NCBI RefSeq assembly: GCF_000743705.1
Contig: NZ_JQEZ01000002.1
Span: 351,250 to 415,249 of the forward strand
DNA: 64,000 nucleotides
From: Ruegeria halocynthiae
Lineage (GTDB): Bacteria > Pseudomonadota > Alphaproteobacteria > Rhodobacterales > Rhodobacteraceae
Reading direction: 5' to 3'
Part shown: positions 53,765-62,720 of the stretch, in pieces
Layout: every line of letters begins with the position of its first letter
Numbering within the stretch: position 1 is the stretch's first letter
Translations under genes and position numbers: made by a program
The notes under the pieces: generated by a model
What the model was told of the DNA's origin: nothing
The model's input: only the letters and a program-made list of their open reading frames with translations
Database searches by the model: none

Positions 53765-55003
53765 TCAGGCCGCCTTGTCCAGTTCAAAGGCATCATGCAG
53801 TGCCTGAACAGCAAGTTCCATGTATTTCCTGTCGACCAGTACGGAAATTTTTATCTCAGAGGTTGTAATGACCTTAATATTGATCCCCTCATCCGAGAGT
53901 ATCTTGAACATTTTTGCTGCAACGCCGGATTGCGAACGCATACCGATCCCTACGACCGAAACCTTGCAGACGTCGGTATCTGCCACCAGTTCGGCGTAAT
54001 TCAGCTCACCCTCTTCCTTGATCGCCAGCAGTGCCTGTTCGGCACGGGTTACCTGGTCAGTCGGGCAGGAAAAGGTCATGTCCGTCCGTCCCTCGTCCGA
54101 GATGTTCTGCACGATCATGTCCACATTCACGCCCGCATCACTGAGCGCGGTAAAGATGATCGAGGCGATGCCCGGACGGTCGGCCACTGAAACGGCTGTC
54201 ATCTTGGCTTCGTCACGGGAATAGGCCACACCGGCCACAATATTGGATTCCATGATATCCTCCTCGTCGCAGACCAGCGTGCCTGCATTGTCGGATTGTT
54301 CTTCAAAACTTGAAAGAACGCGCAGTTTCACCTTGTAGCGCATCGCCAGCTCGACCGAGCGGGTCTGCAGCACCTTAGCCCCCAGCGAGGCCAGTTCGAG
54401 CATTTCCTCGAACGCGATCCTGTCCAGCTTGCGGGCCTTTTCGCAGATGCGCGGATCGGTGGTATAGACGCCATCCACATCGGTATAGATGTCACAGCGT
54501 TCGGCATCGAAGGCGGCGGCAAAGGCCACGGCGGTGGTGTCAGACCCACCCCGGCCCAGCGTTGTGATACGACCTTCGGGGCTGAGACCCTGGAACCCGG
54601 CAACAACGGCAACCTTCATGCCTTCGGCAAATTTCTGACCGATATTCTCGGTCGGGATTTCTTCGATCCGGGCCTGGCTGTGGGCGCTTGTGGTCAGCAG
54701 CGGAACCTGCCAGCCCTGCCAGCTGCGCGCGGGAACGTCCATTTCCTGCAGGGTCAGCGCCATCAGACCAGCGGTGATATTTTCACCCGAGGAAACCACG
54801 GCATCATACTCGCGCGCATCAAACAGCGGCGATGTTTCGTTGACCCAACCCACCAATTCGTTGGTCTTGCCCGACATGGCCGAAACAATGACGATCACAT
54901 CATAGCCCTTGGCCACTTCAACGCCGATGCGTTTCGCCGCGCGGCGGATGCGGTCCAGATTGGCGACAGATGTGCCACCGAATTTCATCACGAGTACGGG
55001 CAT
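53765..55003 (-). CDS. lysC: Aspartate kinase
   Basis: A 412-residue monofunctional aspartokinase, first step to lysine, threonine and methionine. N-terminal KFGGTSVANLDRI, GGSDTTAVAFAAAFDAERCDIYTDVDGVYTTDPRIC (catalytic domain) and two C-terminal ACT domains (about 265-335 and 345-405; VSVADRPGIASIIFTALSDAGVNVDMI, VVGIGMRSQSGVAAKMFKILSDEGINIKVI) are present. Feedback by lysine/threonine through the ACT domains is expected. It is followed by ptsP on the same strand after 46 bases; no lysine riboswitch was seen upstream. Confidence 0.97.
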   Translation of the reverse strand: MPVLVMKFGGTSVANLDRIRRAAKRIGVEVAKGYDVIVIVSAMSGKTNELVGWVNETSPLFDAREYDAVVSSGENITAGLMALTLQEMDVPARSWQGWQVPLLTTSAHSQARIEEIPTENIGQKFAEGMKVAVVAGFQGLSPEGRITTLGRGGSDTTAVAFAAAFDAERCDIYTDVDGVYTTDPRICEKARKLDRIAFEEMLELASLGAKVLQTRSVELAMRYKVKLRVLSSFEEQSDNAGTLVCDEEDIMESNIVAGVAYSRDEAKMTAVSVADRPGIASIIFTALSDAGVNVDMIVQNISDEGRTDMTFSCPTDQVTRAEQALLAIKEEGELNYAELVADTDVCKVSVVGIGMRSQSGVAAKMFKILSDEGINIKVITTSEIKISVLVDRKYMELAVQALHDAFELDKAA

Positions 55004-55167
55004 GGGGGTGGTATCTCCGCGCCTTGGAATTCAAATCCCGTGCGTCTTATGCGAGGGGGGCCGCAAGGGCAAGGGTTCAATACCGTTCCCACCGCGACAT
55101 TGGGCTGCTTTACAACTAGGGATGAGGCTGTCAGCCTACCGCCAACACTAAATCCAAGAGGTTTCCC

Positions 55168-55524
55168 ATGTCCCGCCTAGCCATCGCTTTTGCCCTTGTT
55201 TCAACGCCCGCGCTGGCGCAGGTTTCCACGCTGGCGGGAACCGATGGCCCCAATTCGCTGGGCACTGTACCCTGCGCGACCACCGCAGGCGAGCCGCTGC
55301 GCAGCTGCCACGCCGAATTGCGGCGGCGTGACGACGGCAGCGCGACACTGGCCGTGGGCATTGGGAACGGCGATGTGCGCAACATCTACTTTACCGACGG
55401 GGTGCCCGATTCCACCGATTCAGCCGCCAGAATCAGCCATGAGCTGCGCGGCGATATCATGGTCATATTCGTCGACCCCGGTGAGGTTTACGAACTGCCT
55501 ATGGCGGCCCTTAAAGCTCAATAA
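55168..55524 (+). CDS. Hypothetical small secreted protein
   Basis: A 118-residue protein with a signal peptide (MSRLAIAFALVSTPALAQ) and a short beta-rich mature domain: LGTVPCATTAGEPLRSCHAELRRR (two Cys, likely disulfide), SATLAVGIGNGDVRNIYF, GDIMVIFVDPGEVYELP. A repeated G-(D/N)-V-R-x-I-Y-F strand is similar to small periplasmic proteins annotated only as hypothetical in Roseobacters. AGAGG precedes the ATG. Its last seven bases overlap the convergent SDR gene. Confidence 0.72.
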   Translation: MSRLAIAFALVSTPALAQVSTLAGTDGPNSLGTVPCATTAGEPLRSCHAELRRRDDGSATLAVGIGNGDVRNIYFTDGVPDSTDSAARISHELRGDIMVIFVDPGEVYELPMAALKAQ

Positions 55525-56156
55525 GCGTGGGGCTGGCCATCATAGGTTTCAAAACAGCCCGTCTTATCCAATGACAGGTCATCGAACCGCTCGATCAGGC
55601 CCTCAACCGCCTGATCGACGGTGATCTGAGCGGCATCACCCCCCATATCCGTCTGCACCCAACCGGGGTGATAAATGCCAACGGCGACCCCGTCACCACG
55701 CAAGTCGGTGGCCAGATTGCGCCCCAAATTCAGCGCCGCTGCTTTGGATGCGCGGTAGATATAGCTGCCCCCCGGCGCACGCGTATGCGAGGCCATTTGC
55801 GATGACAGAATCGCAACCTTGCCCCGCGCGGCACGCAAATTGGGCATAAGCGCCTGCACTGTCAGGAACACTCCGGTCACATTGGCGGCAAAGCTTTGCG
55901 CCCACATCTCGGGCGGATACCCGTCAATGGTCTGCGTCTTGTCCAAATACACCCCGGCATTGCAGACCAGCAAATCAACGGGGCGGCCATCAAGCTGCGT
56001 CGCCATTGCCGCCTGCTGCGCCGCGTCGGTCACATCCAGCGTGATCTGAGAACTGTCGTCCCGAGCTGTTCCGGTAACCTCACGACCCTGTGCCCGATAG
56101 CGATCTGCCAGAGCTTCTCCAATTCCACGGTTTGCTCCGGTGATCACAATGTGCAT
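55518..56156 (-). CDS. Short-chain dehydrogenase/reductase
   Basis: A 212-residue SDR: TGANRGIGEALADRY (TGxxxGIG, 6-20), LLVCNAGVY (NAG), SSQMASHTRAPGGSYIYRASKAAALNL with the catalytic Ser, Tyr and Lys (YxxxK), and HPGWVQTDMGG (PG-T motif). NAD(P)-dependent; substrate unknown. It overlaps the preceding gene by seven bases convergently and is followed upstream by DUF1178 with a 3-base gap, suggesting a minus-strand operon. Confidence 0.92.
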   Translation of the reverse strand: MHIVITGANRGIGEALADRYRAQGREVTGTARDDSSQITLDVTDAAQQAAMATQLDGRPVDLLVCNAGVYLDKTQTIDGYPPEMWAQSFAANVTGVFLTVQALMPNLRAARGKVAILSSQMASHTRAPGGSYIYRASKAAALNLGRNLATDLRGDGVAVGIYHPGWVQTDMGGDAAQITVDQAVEGLIERFDDLSLDKTGCFETYDGQPHAY

Positions 56157-56159
56157 TAT

Positions 56160-56615
56160 CTAATTCGTCTTTCTGCTGGGAATAAAAGGCAATGGGGCAA
56201 CCGGCACCCCATCGTCGATCAGGGCTTTGGCCTCTTCGGGTTTGGCCTCGCCGTAAATGGCACGCTCGGGCGCATCGCCAAGGTGGATCTTGCGGGCCTC
56301 GCTGGCAAAGTCCTTGCCGACATAATCAGAGTTTTCTTCGACGGTGCGCCGAATTTCAGCCACGACTTTCTCCAAGTCGGGCGTAGGGGCGGCATCGTCG
56401 GTTGGGCCGACCTCGGGCACGGGCACGTCTGTGCTGGATTTTGCGTTTCTGGCCGGGCGCACGCGCGGCGTCATGATCGCCTTTTCAACCTGCGCACTAT
56501 TGCAAACGGCGCATGTCACCATGCCCGCCTTTGCCAGTTTGTCGTAAGCTGCGGCCGATTGAAACCAACTGTCAAATGTATGGCCGTTGCTGCATTTCAA
56601 TGCGTATTGAATCAT
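56160..56615 (-). CDS. DUF1178 family protein
   Basis: A 151-residue protein with an N-terminal zinc-ribbon-like segment (IQYALKCSNGHTFDSWFQSA, then VTCAVCNSAQVEKA; C8, C35 and C38 visible), which identifies DUF1178, and a helical C-terminal part (DLEKVVAEIRRTVEENSDYVG, RAIYGEAKPEEAKALIDDGV). Function unknown; such proteins are widespread in alphaproteobacteria. The ATG at 56615 was chosen because the conserved sequence starts there. It precedes the SDR gene by three bases. Confidence 0.9.
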   Translation of the reverse strand: MIQYALKCSNGHTFDSWFQSAAAYDKLAKAGMVTCAVCNSAQVEKAIMTPRVRPARNAKSSTDVPVPEVGPTDDAAPTPDLEKVVAEIRRTVEENSDYVGKDFASEARKIHLGDAPERAIYGEAKPEEAKALIDDGVPVAPLPFIPSRKTN

Positions 56616-56686
56616 GATCCGTCCAAATGTCGGTTGCCAAATAGATACCAACGAGGGTGGCAAGATCAAGCCCCTCCCGGGGCGCG

Positions 56687-57151
56687 TCAGTGCGTAATAG
56701 CCCCAATATTACGTAACAATAGGGCGAGTTCGGAAGAATTGACGCGGGCAGCCGCTTTTTCAGGGCAATACCACTTTCTTTTCCGCTGCCCATATTCGGG
56801 AAAGTTATCGGCTGTCGATTGAACCAAAAGCGGGAAAACGTCGACGATACACAGCACCGAACCTTTCTTGGAGCGATGTTTGTGATGGGAAAAACGGCCC
56901 ACAACACGGGTGGCACATTTGCCTTTTACACCGGCCTCTTCCCATGCTTCCCGGCAGGCGGTCTGGGAAGGCGTCAACCCGTCCATCAACCACCCTTTGG
57001 GAAGGATCCAACGGCCTGACTTGCGCGTTGTGATCAACAAAACCTCAGGTCGGCCCTGTTTGACGCGGAAACACAAGGCAGCGGATTGCTGCACCACCCG
57101 AAGGTGCCCGGCCTTTTGCAACATTTCGGGCGAAAGCCCTGCGTCGATCAC
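56687..57151 (-). CDS. Nudix hydrolase (second, DIPP-like)
   Basis: A 154-residue Nudix protein with the box LPKGWLMDGLTPSQTACREA followed by WEEAGV: the REA/EEAG core is complete, including the Arg that the paralogue at 24294 lacks. The KSGRWILPKGW start is shared by both. Substrate may be diadenosine or inositol polyphosphates, by analogy. A GTG start at 57151 with AAGG nine bases ahead was chosen; a TTG at 57196 and ATG at 57124 are alternatives. The DUF1178 gene lies 71 bases downstream. Confidence 0.88.
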   Translation of the reverse strand: MIDAGLSPEMLQKAGHLRVVQQSAALCFRVKQGRPEVLLITTRKSGRWILPKGWLMDGLTPSQTACREAWEEAGVKGKCATRVVGRFSHHKHRSKKGSVLCIVDVFPLLVQSTADNFPEYGQRKRKWYCPEKAAARVNSSELALLLRNIGAITH

Positions 57152-57273
57152 GCTGTGTCGCCTTTCAGATGGAATTATTCCTGTCAGCCGACCCAATCGT
57201 TTTTTCGTTATTTAGCGGTCAGCCAGGACCTGAATACCAGATGATGCAGGATTATCCAAGGTGTATGGCAGGG

Positions 57274-58017
57274 TCACATACGTGCGACCAGCTTGCGCAC
57301 CAGATCATCATGGGGGATATCCGCATCAATCGCCAATCGTCGCAGACCAAAGTGAACCCGGGCGATCTGCTGATAATAGCGGGTGTAGACATAATTCGTT
57401 CCGCCCCCGGCAAGCGCCCCCAGCACTGGAATGGACTGTGCCGCCAATTTCTGCCCTAAAACAACGGACAAGCGCGGGGCCACGGCGGCTATCAACCGCT
57501 GCATGGCAGGACCCGTCAACGTCAGTCGCACCGAATAAAACCCCAAATCAGCCCCATCGTCAGAAGACATCGGTCCGGCCGCAGATAAAACCTGAATACA
57601 ATCGAATTTCACGCCTTCTTCGGAGGGATCAAACCCTTCACGCGCTGCTGCGCCCTGAATGGCGCGCAACAGCATGGCGGTGGTTGCAGGCAATTCCATC
57701 AAGGCCGTTGAAACACCACCCAGTCCCCCGGCTGCACCCATGGCAGTGGTCAAAGTGGTATTGACCCACGGCCGTTGATCCGGCACAGCGCGCCGCGATC
57801 CTTCGGCGGCACGCATCGCGAACCACAACGCCTGCTCGGTGGCCCCTGTCAGGCCCTGCCTGATGGATGTGGGCAATTGATCCAGCAAAGATTCAGCCGA
57901 TCCACCCAGGGAATTCAGCAGTTTGACGCCAGGTCCACCAGCCGACCTGTAATACTCGGCCAGCCGATCCAACTCGGCCTCTGCGTCCAGCTTTTCAACA
58001 AGAATCACATCCTGCAT
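57274..58017 (-). CDS. EcsC family protein
   Basis: A 247-residue EcsC-like protein. Features: LLDQLPTSIRQGLTGATEQAL, a glycine-rich stretch TTAMGAAGGLGGVSTALMELPATTAMLLRAIQ with one or two likely membrane segments, and SIPVLGALAGGGTNYVYTRYYQQIARVHFGL, the most conserved block of the family. EcsC in Bacillus sits by an ABC transporter; here no such partner exists, so role unknown. GGAGG precedes the ATG at 58017. Confidence 0.88.
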   Translation of the reverse strand: MQDVILVEKLDAEAELDRLAEYYRSAGGPGVKLLNSLGGSAESLLDQLPTSIRQGLTGATEQALWFAMRAAEGSRRAVPDQRPWVNTTLTTAMGAAGGLGGVSTALMELPATTAMLLRAIQGAAAREGFDPSEEGVKFDCIQVLSAAGPMSSDDGADLGFYSVRLTLTGPAMQRLIAAVAPRLSVVLGQKLAAQSIPVLGALAGGGTNYVYTRYYQQIARVHFGLRRLAIDADIPHDDLVRKLVARM

Positions 58018-58070
58018 TGGTACCCTCCTGCCCGTAAGACATCGGGATTTACCTACCCGGTTTCAATAGC

Positions 58071-58565
58071 TCAGCGCGTCCAGCGGCGCACAGGGCCGGT
58101 TATGCCACCCCACTTCCCAGGTGTCAGTTCCAACCCCAGAATGCGGTCTGGGTTGGTCGGCGGGGGCATCTCGATACCGGACAATTGGGAAAAGCCGAAC
58201 CGGGCGTAATATGGCGCATCGCCGACCAGCATCACTCGTTCCCAACCTTGCTCACGCCCGACTTCGATCCCTTCGTGTATCAAGAACCCACCCAGACCTT
58301 CGCCCTGATGGGTCGGGTGCACGGCCACAGGCCCCAGCAACAGCGCGTCATGTTTCCCCACATGTACCGGCCAAAACCGGATCGCGCCCGCCAGAATCCC
58401 CTGCCCGTCCCGCACCACCAGGGACAAACCCGAGACCGGGGGAACATCATCACGCAGACGATAAGAAGACAGCGCCTCGCGCCCGGGCGCAAAACACAGA
58501 TCATAGAGAGCTTCGACCTCCCACCAATCGTCCGGCTCTTCCGGCCTGATCCCGAACTGCTGCAC
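58071..58565 (-). CDS. GNAT-family N-acetyltransferase
   Basis: A 164-residue acetyltransferase: IRPEEPDDWWEVEALYDLCF (beta1-alpha1), SLVVRDGQGILAGAIRFWPV, LGPVAVHPTHQGEGLGGFLI (acetyl-CoA P-loop, motif A), MLVGDAPYYARFGFSQL (motif B). Family resembles YhbS-like GNATs. The GTG at 58565 with AGGG ahead was selected because the family sequence begins there; the long upstream extension runs antisense to the flavin-reductase gene. Substrate unknown; 53 bases from the EcsC gene. Confidence 0.9.
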   Translation of the reverse strand: MQQFGIRPEEPDDWWEVEALYDLCFAPGREALSSYRLRDDVPPVSGLSLVVRDGQGILAGAIRFWPVHVGKHDALLLGPVAVHPTHQGEGLGGFLIHEGIEVGREQGWERVMLVGDAPYYARFGFSQLSGIEMPPPTNPDRILGLELTPGKWGGITGPVRRWTR

Positions 58566-58637
58566 CCCTGCCCTCTTTTCCTTGCTGGAAATCGCCCTAG
58601 CACTTCGGTACGCCTTGGGCAAACGCTTGGAGATCAG

Positions 58638-59243
58638 ATGTTCTATCGCCCCGAAGACGGCCACGGCCTGCCGCACAACCCGTTCAACGCCATTATCACG
58701 CCACGCCCAATCGGATGGATCTCTACCCGGGACGCTGAGGGCATAAACAATCTGGCACCCTATTCGTTCTTTAACGGCGTGGCCTATTCGCCACCTCAGG
58801 TCATGTTCGCCTCGACCGGAACGAAGCAAGATCAGGAAGGCGGCAAGGATAGCATCTCAAACATCGAGGCAACCGGCGTGTTCTGCGTCAATATCGTGGC
58901 CCATGCGCATCGGGATGCGATGAATGCCAGTTCGGCCAGCCTTGCCAAACACATCGACGAATTCGACCACGCGGGCTTGATACCGGTGGGCTGCGAAACC
59001 ATTCCCTGCGCCCGAATCAAGGGCGCCCCGGCCGCGTTGGAATGCAAACTGACCAAGATCGTGACCTTGCCGGGTGAGGCCAACCAGGTGGCTTTTGGAG
59101 AAGTGACGGGCGTGCATCTTAACGATGATCACATTCGGGACGGCAAGTTTGATGTCACTACTTTTCACCCGCTCGCGCGGCTGGGATACCGGGACTACTC
59201 AGTTGTCACCGAGTTGTTCTCTCTCAACCGCCCGGATGACTGA
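58638..59243 (+). CDS. Flavin reductase family protein (FMN-binding split barrel)
   Basis: A 201-residue protein with the split-barrel flavin reductase fold: FNAIITPRPIGWISTRDAEG (flavin contact), NLAPYSFFNGVAYSPPQVMFAS, TGVFCVNIVAHAHRDAMNAS, and HFHPLARL-like TFHPLARLGYRDYSVV at the end. It gives reduced FMN to a monooxygenase or acts on its own; no partner monooxygenase is adjacent. GGAG precedes the ATG at 58638, chosen over a much longer reading frame. It is divergent from the GNAT gene and followed by an intergenic repeat element. Confidence 0.92.
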   Translation: MFYRPEDGHGLPHNPFNAIITPRPIGWISTRDAEGINNLAPYSFFNGVAYSPPQVMFASTGTKQDQEGGKDSISNIEATGVFCVNIVAHAHRDAMNASSASLAKHIDEFDHAGLIPVGCETIPCARIKGAPAALECKLTKIVTLPGEANQVAFGEVTGVHLNDDHIRDGKFDVTTFHPLARLGYRDYSVVTELFSLNRPDD

Positions 59244-59249
59244 ATTGGT

Positions 59250-59353
59250 GAAACGGGGGCGCTGCCCCCGCCGCCCTGCGGGCGTCTCCCCCGGGATATT
59301 TTCAGCCAGATGAAGCAGGGGATCCTTTATTCATCTGGCCCCAAATATCCCGG
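59250..59353. repeat. Rhodobacteraceae-type repeat with inverted partner copy
   Basis: GGGGGCGCTGCCCCC (59253-59267) opens the element, followed by CCGGGATATTTT (59291-59302) and CCAGATGAA (59306-59314). An inverted second copy follows: TTCATCTGG (59330-59338) and AAATATCCCGG (59343-59353). It can fold as a long imperfect hairpin of about 60 bases between two convergent genes, where it may terminate both transcripts. Confidence 0.85.
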
Positions 59354-59380
59354 AGCGCGAGGCAGAGCCTCGCAAAAAGA

Positions 59381-61015
59381 TCAGTGACCGCCCAGAACAC
59401 CGGTACGGACCGAATAATCCACGGCCAGTTCATAATCGGGGTCATCGTCGCTATCGACCATGAGGTGTCCCGCTTTGTTCAGCAACTTATGGCAGTCACG
59501 GCTGAGGTGGCGCAGCATGACACGTTTACCTGCAGCCTCGTATCTGGAGGCGATGTTTTCGATCGCTTGCAGCGCTGATTGATCAACAACGCGGCTTTCG
59601 GCGAAATCGACGATCACGGTTTCAGGGTCGTTCGGCACATCAAAAAGTTCAGTGAAACCTTCAGAAGATCCGAAAAACAGCGGCCCCTGAATTTCATAGA
59701 CCTTGGCACCTTTTTCAGTCGAGGATTCACGTGTGACTGCATGGATGCGCTTGGCGTTGTTCCAAGCATAAGCCAGCGCCGAGACGATGACACCGACGAC
59801 AACGGCAACCGCAAGGTCCTCCATCACGGTGACAACGGTGACTAGCACGATGACGAAGGCGTCCATCAGCGGCACCTTGCGCATGATCTTGAACGAGTTC
59901 CAGGCAAAGGTTCCTATCACCACCATGAACATCACGCCAACCAATGCGGCCAGCGGGATTTTTTCGATCAGAGGCGAAGCGAACAGGATGAAGACCAGCA
60001 GAAACAGCGCCGCGGCGATGCCGGCGACGCGGGTGCGACCGCCGGATTTCACATTGATCATCGACTGCCCGATCATGGCGCAGCCTCCCATGCCACCAAA
60101 GAATCCGGTGGCGACGTTGGAAACGCCCTGCGCGATACATTCCTGCGATGCACCACCCCGTTTGCCGGTGATTTCACCGACCAGGTTCAAGGTCAGCAGG
60201 GATTCGATCAGGCCAATGGCGGCCAGGATGACGGCATAGGGCAGGATAATCTCGAAGGTTTCCCAGTTCAGCGGCACCATCGGGATGTGGAACATGGGCA
60301 GACCGCCCTCGATCGAGGCCAGATCACCGACGCGCGGCACGTCCAGACCAAAGCCGATCACCAGCGCCGCCACAACAACGATCCCGGCCAAAGGCGCGGG
60401 AATGATGCGCGTGACACGTGGCATCACCCAGATCACTGCCATGGTCAGGGCCACAAGGCCCAGCATGGTGTAAAGTTGAAGGCCCGACAGCCACTCTCCA
60501 CCGCTCATACCATGGCCGGTGTTTTCCATAGAGCCGGGAACCTTGAACTGGCCCATTTGCGCAAGAAAGATCACAATCGCCAGACCGTTCACAAAGCCCA
60601 GCATCACCGGATGCGGCACCAGGCGAATAAACCGCCCCCAGTGCATCGCCCCTGCGATCACTTGCAGGATGCCCATCAGGACCACCGTGGCAAACAGATA
60701 CTCGACCCCGTGTTGCGCCACCAGGGCCACCATGACAACGGCCAGCGCCCCGGTTGCCCCCGAGATCATACCGGGCCGGCCACCGATCAGCGCCGTGATC
60801 AGACCCACCATGAACGCGGCATACAAGCCGACCAGCGGATGCACCCCGGCGACAAAGGCAAATGCCACCGCTTCGGGCACCAATGCCAGTGCAACGGTCA
60901 GACCGGACAGCAATTCGATCCGCAGGCGCGACACGGTCAGCCCCTCGTCCGGCATCCAGCGGAGATCGGGTTTGGCTATACGATTGGCAAAGCTTGCCAG
61001 CATGGCTCGGGGCAT
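59381..61015 (-). CDS. SulP-family inorganic anion transporter with STAS domain
   Basis: A 544-residue SulP (SLC26-like) transporter. About eleven to twelve helices begin after RLRIELLSGLTVALALVPEAVAFAFVAGV; signature segments are GPTGA-like GMISGATGALAVVMV and GGCAMIGQSMINVKSGG. A STAS domain follows at about 430-540 (VYEIQGPLFFGSSEGFTELF, VDFAESRVVDQSALQAIENI). Substrate may be sulfate, bicarbonate or another anion. Its stop is 28 bases from the repeat element, convergent with the flavin reductase gene. Confidence 0.95.
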   Translation of the reverse strand: MPRAMLASFANRIAKPDLRWMPDEGLTVSRLRIELLSGLTVALALVPEAVAFAFVAGVHPLVGLYAAFMVGLITALIGGRPGMISGATGALAVVMVALVAQHGVEYLFATVVLMGILQVIAGAMHWGRFIRLVPHPVMLGFVNGLAIVIFLAQMGQFKVPGSMENTGHGMSGGEWLSGLQLYTMLGLVALTMAVIWVMPRVTRIIPAPLAGIVVVAALVIGFGLDVPRVGDLASIEGGLPMFHIPMVPLNWETFEIILPYAVILAAIGLIESLLTLNLVGEITGKRGGASQECIAQGVSNVATGFFGGMGGCAMIGQSMINVKSGGRTRVAGIAAALFLLVFILFASPLIEKIPLAALVGVMFMVVIGTFAWNSFKIMRKVPLMDAFVIVLVTVVTVMEDLAVAVVVGVIVSALAYAWNNAKRIHAVTRESSTEKGAKVYEIQGPLFFGSSEGFTELFDVPNDPETVIVDFAESRVVDQSALQAIENIASRYEAAGKRVMLRHLSRDCHKLLNKAGHLMVDSDDDPDYELAVDYSVRTGVLGGH

Positions 61016-61180
61016 GGGGCGTCCTGTGGGTTTGTGTGTTCGCGCGAAAGGGGTCTTTTACCTGTCATCGAGGGTCTGAGCCACCGCAGCAGGCGGGACG
61101 CTGCCATGCACAACGCGCATACCTACCTTCTCGCAGCTTCGTGAGTTGAAGACCAGAACCGCAATTGGCACCTTTACGCC

Positions 61181-61735
61181 ATGCGATGGTTCTTCTTTTT
61201 GCTGCTGGCCCCCATCTCTGCGTTTGCGCAGGACTTGCAGGGCAATGACACCGCCGGAAACTGGCGTGTGACCCACTACGAGCCCTTCGGCGTCTGGAAT
61301 TCGATCTGCGACGAGCGCGAAGAAAATCAGACATTGCGGCAAAGGTGCTATATCAGGCGCGCCGAGGTCTTCTCGTACCGGCCGAAATTTGGTGCCCAGT
61401 TTATCTTTATCACGCCAGAGGCCGATGGTTATCAGATCGAATTCGGTATCGAACCCGGCACCCTGTATTGGCCGTCAGGGTTTCGCATAGATGACAGCGA
61501 CGGTGTGGTGTGGCGCACACGCAGCCCCGGTTGCCTGACCGGGTTGAGTTGCACGTTCCAAGGGCGGTCTGCACAGGATATCCTGGATGCGATGCAAAAG
61601 GGTGACGCCTATCGTTTCGTCTTTCGGGACCGTCACGGTCAAGCACAGGATCTGACATGGCCATTGGCCGGGTTCGATGCTGCCTGGAACGATTTTCAGA
61701 AACAGGCCCGGGCCCGCGATCTGCTTTCGCAATAG
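61181..61735 (+). CDS. IalB-like periplasmic protein
   Basis: A 184-residue protein with signal peptide (MRWFFFLLLAPISAFAQ) and a domain like invasion-associated locus B: NWRVTHYEPFGVWNSICDE, RQRCYIRRAEVF, then GAQFIFITPEADGYQIEFG, CLTGLSCTFQGRS (paired Cys) and AYRFVFRDRHGQAQDLTWPL. IalB homologues are general periplasmic proteins in alphaproteobacteria, not necessarily linked to invasion. It is divergent from the SulP gene and separated from mtnP by 73 bases. Confidence 0.75.
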   Translation: MRWFFFLLLAPISAFAQDLQGNDTAGNWRVTHYEPFGVWNSICDEREENQTLRQRCYIRRAEVFSYRPKFGAQFIFITPEADGYQIEFGIEPGTLYWPSGFRIDDSDGVVWRTRSPGCLTGLSCTFQGRSAQDILDAMQKGDAYRFVFRDRHGQAQDLTWPLAGFDAAWNDFQKQARARDLLSQ

Positions 61736-61808
61736 GCATTGCCACTTGTCAAACTGGTCGGTCCAACGCAGAAATCCCTAAACAAAAAACCACATTCGGA
61801 GGAACTCA

Positions 61809-62681
61809 GTGACTCAGACCAGGATTGCCGTCATTGGCGGATCAGGCATTTACGACATCGACGGGCTGGAAAATGCGGGGTGGGTTACGGTTGAAACGCC
61901 TTGGGGCGAGCCATCCGATCAGATTTTAACCGGCTCGCTGAACGGTGTTGAGATGGCATTCCTGCCCCGCCACGGGCGCGGCCATGTGCATTCGCCGACC
62001 GAGGTGCCCTATCGCGCCAACATTGACGCGCTGAAACGGCTGGGTGTGACGGATGTGATCTCGGTTTCCGCCTGCGGGTCGTTCCGCGAACATATGGCGC
62101 CGGGCGACTTTGTGATCGTCGACCAGTTCATCGACCGGACCTTTGCGCGCGACAAAAGCTTTTTCGGCACCGGCTGCGTTGCCCATGTCAGCGTCGCCCA
62201 CCCGACCTGTCCGCGCCTGTCGGACGCCTGCGAAACCGCAGGCAAGGCGGCCGGGATCAACATCCACCGTGGCGGCACCTATCTGGCGATGGAGGGGCCG
62301 CAGTTTTCAACCTTGGCTGAATCGAAGATGTATCGTGAACACTGGGGCTGCGATGTGATCGGCATGACCAACATGCCCGAGGCCAAACTCGCCCGCGAGG
62401 CCGAGCTTTGCTATGCCTCAATCGCGATGGTTACCGATTACGACAGTTGGCACCCCGACCACGGTGAGGTCGACGTGACCGCAATCATCGCCACCCTGAC
62501 TGGCAATGCCGAAAAAGGCCGGGCGCTGGTCAAGGGCCTGCCTGCGTTGCTGGGGACTGAGCGCGCGCCCTGTCCGCATGGGTGCGACCGGGCGCTGGAA
62601 TACGCGATCCTGACCGCCCCCGAAAAACGCGATCCGGCCTTGCTGGCCAAGCTGGATGCAGTCGCAGGCCGAATTCTGTAA
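61809..62681 (+). CDS. mtnP: S-methyl-5'-thioadenosine phosphorylase
   Basis: A 290-residue PNP/MTAP-family enzyme that cleaves MTA from polyamine synthesis to adenine and methylthioribose-1-phosphate. IAVIGGSGIYDIDGL, LPRHGRGHVHSPTEVPYRANI, SVSACGSFREHMAPGDFVIVDQFIDRT, and YLAMEGPQFSTLAESKMYR are family signatures. The GTG start is preceded by GGAGG at six bases. A strong terminator follows. Adenine salvage partners (apt) are not in the window. Confidence 0.96.
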   Translation: MTQTRIAVIGGSGIYDIDGLENAGWVTVETPWGEPSDQILTGSLNGVEMAFLPRHGRGHVHSPTEVPYRANIDALKRLGVTDVISVSACGSFREHMAPGDFVIVDQFIDRTFARDKSFFGTGCVAHVSVAHPTCPRLSDACETAGKAAGINIHRGGTYLAMEGPQFSTLAESKMYREHWGCDVIGMTNMPEAKLAREAELCYASIAMVTDYDSWHPDHGEVDVTAIIATLTGNAEKGRALVKGLPALLGTERAPCPHGCDRALEYAILTAPEKRDPALLAKLDAVAGRIL

Positions 62682-62690
62682 CGCGCGCCG

Positions 62691-62720
62691 CCCTGCCTCA
62701 GTATTGGGGCAGGGTTTTTT
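62691..62720 (+). terminator. Intrinsic terminator of mtnP
   Basis: CCCTGCC at 62691-62697 and GGCAGGG at 62708-62714 form a 7-bp stem followed by TTTTTT. It begins ten bases after the mtnP stop and overlaps the final codons of the convergent hydrolase gene. Confidence 0.92.

Noticed and set aside
55020-55060. GGAATTCAAATCCCGTGCG resembling a tRNA T-arm
   Set aside because: No acceptor, D or anticodon arm could be folded around it.
58566-58829. Upstream extension of the GNAT frame
   Set aside because: Antisense to the flavin-reductase gene; homology to GNAT starts at the GTG 58565.
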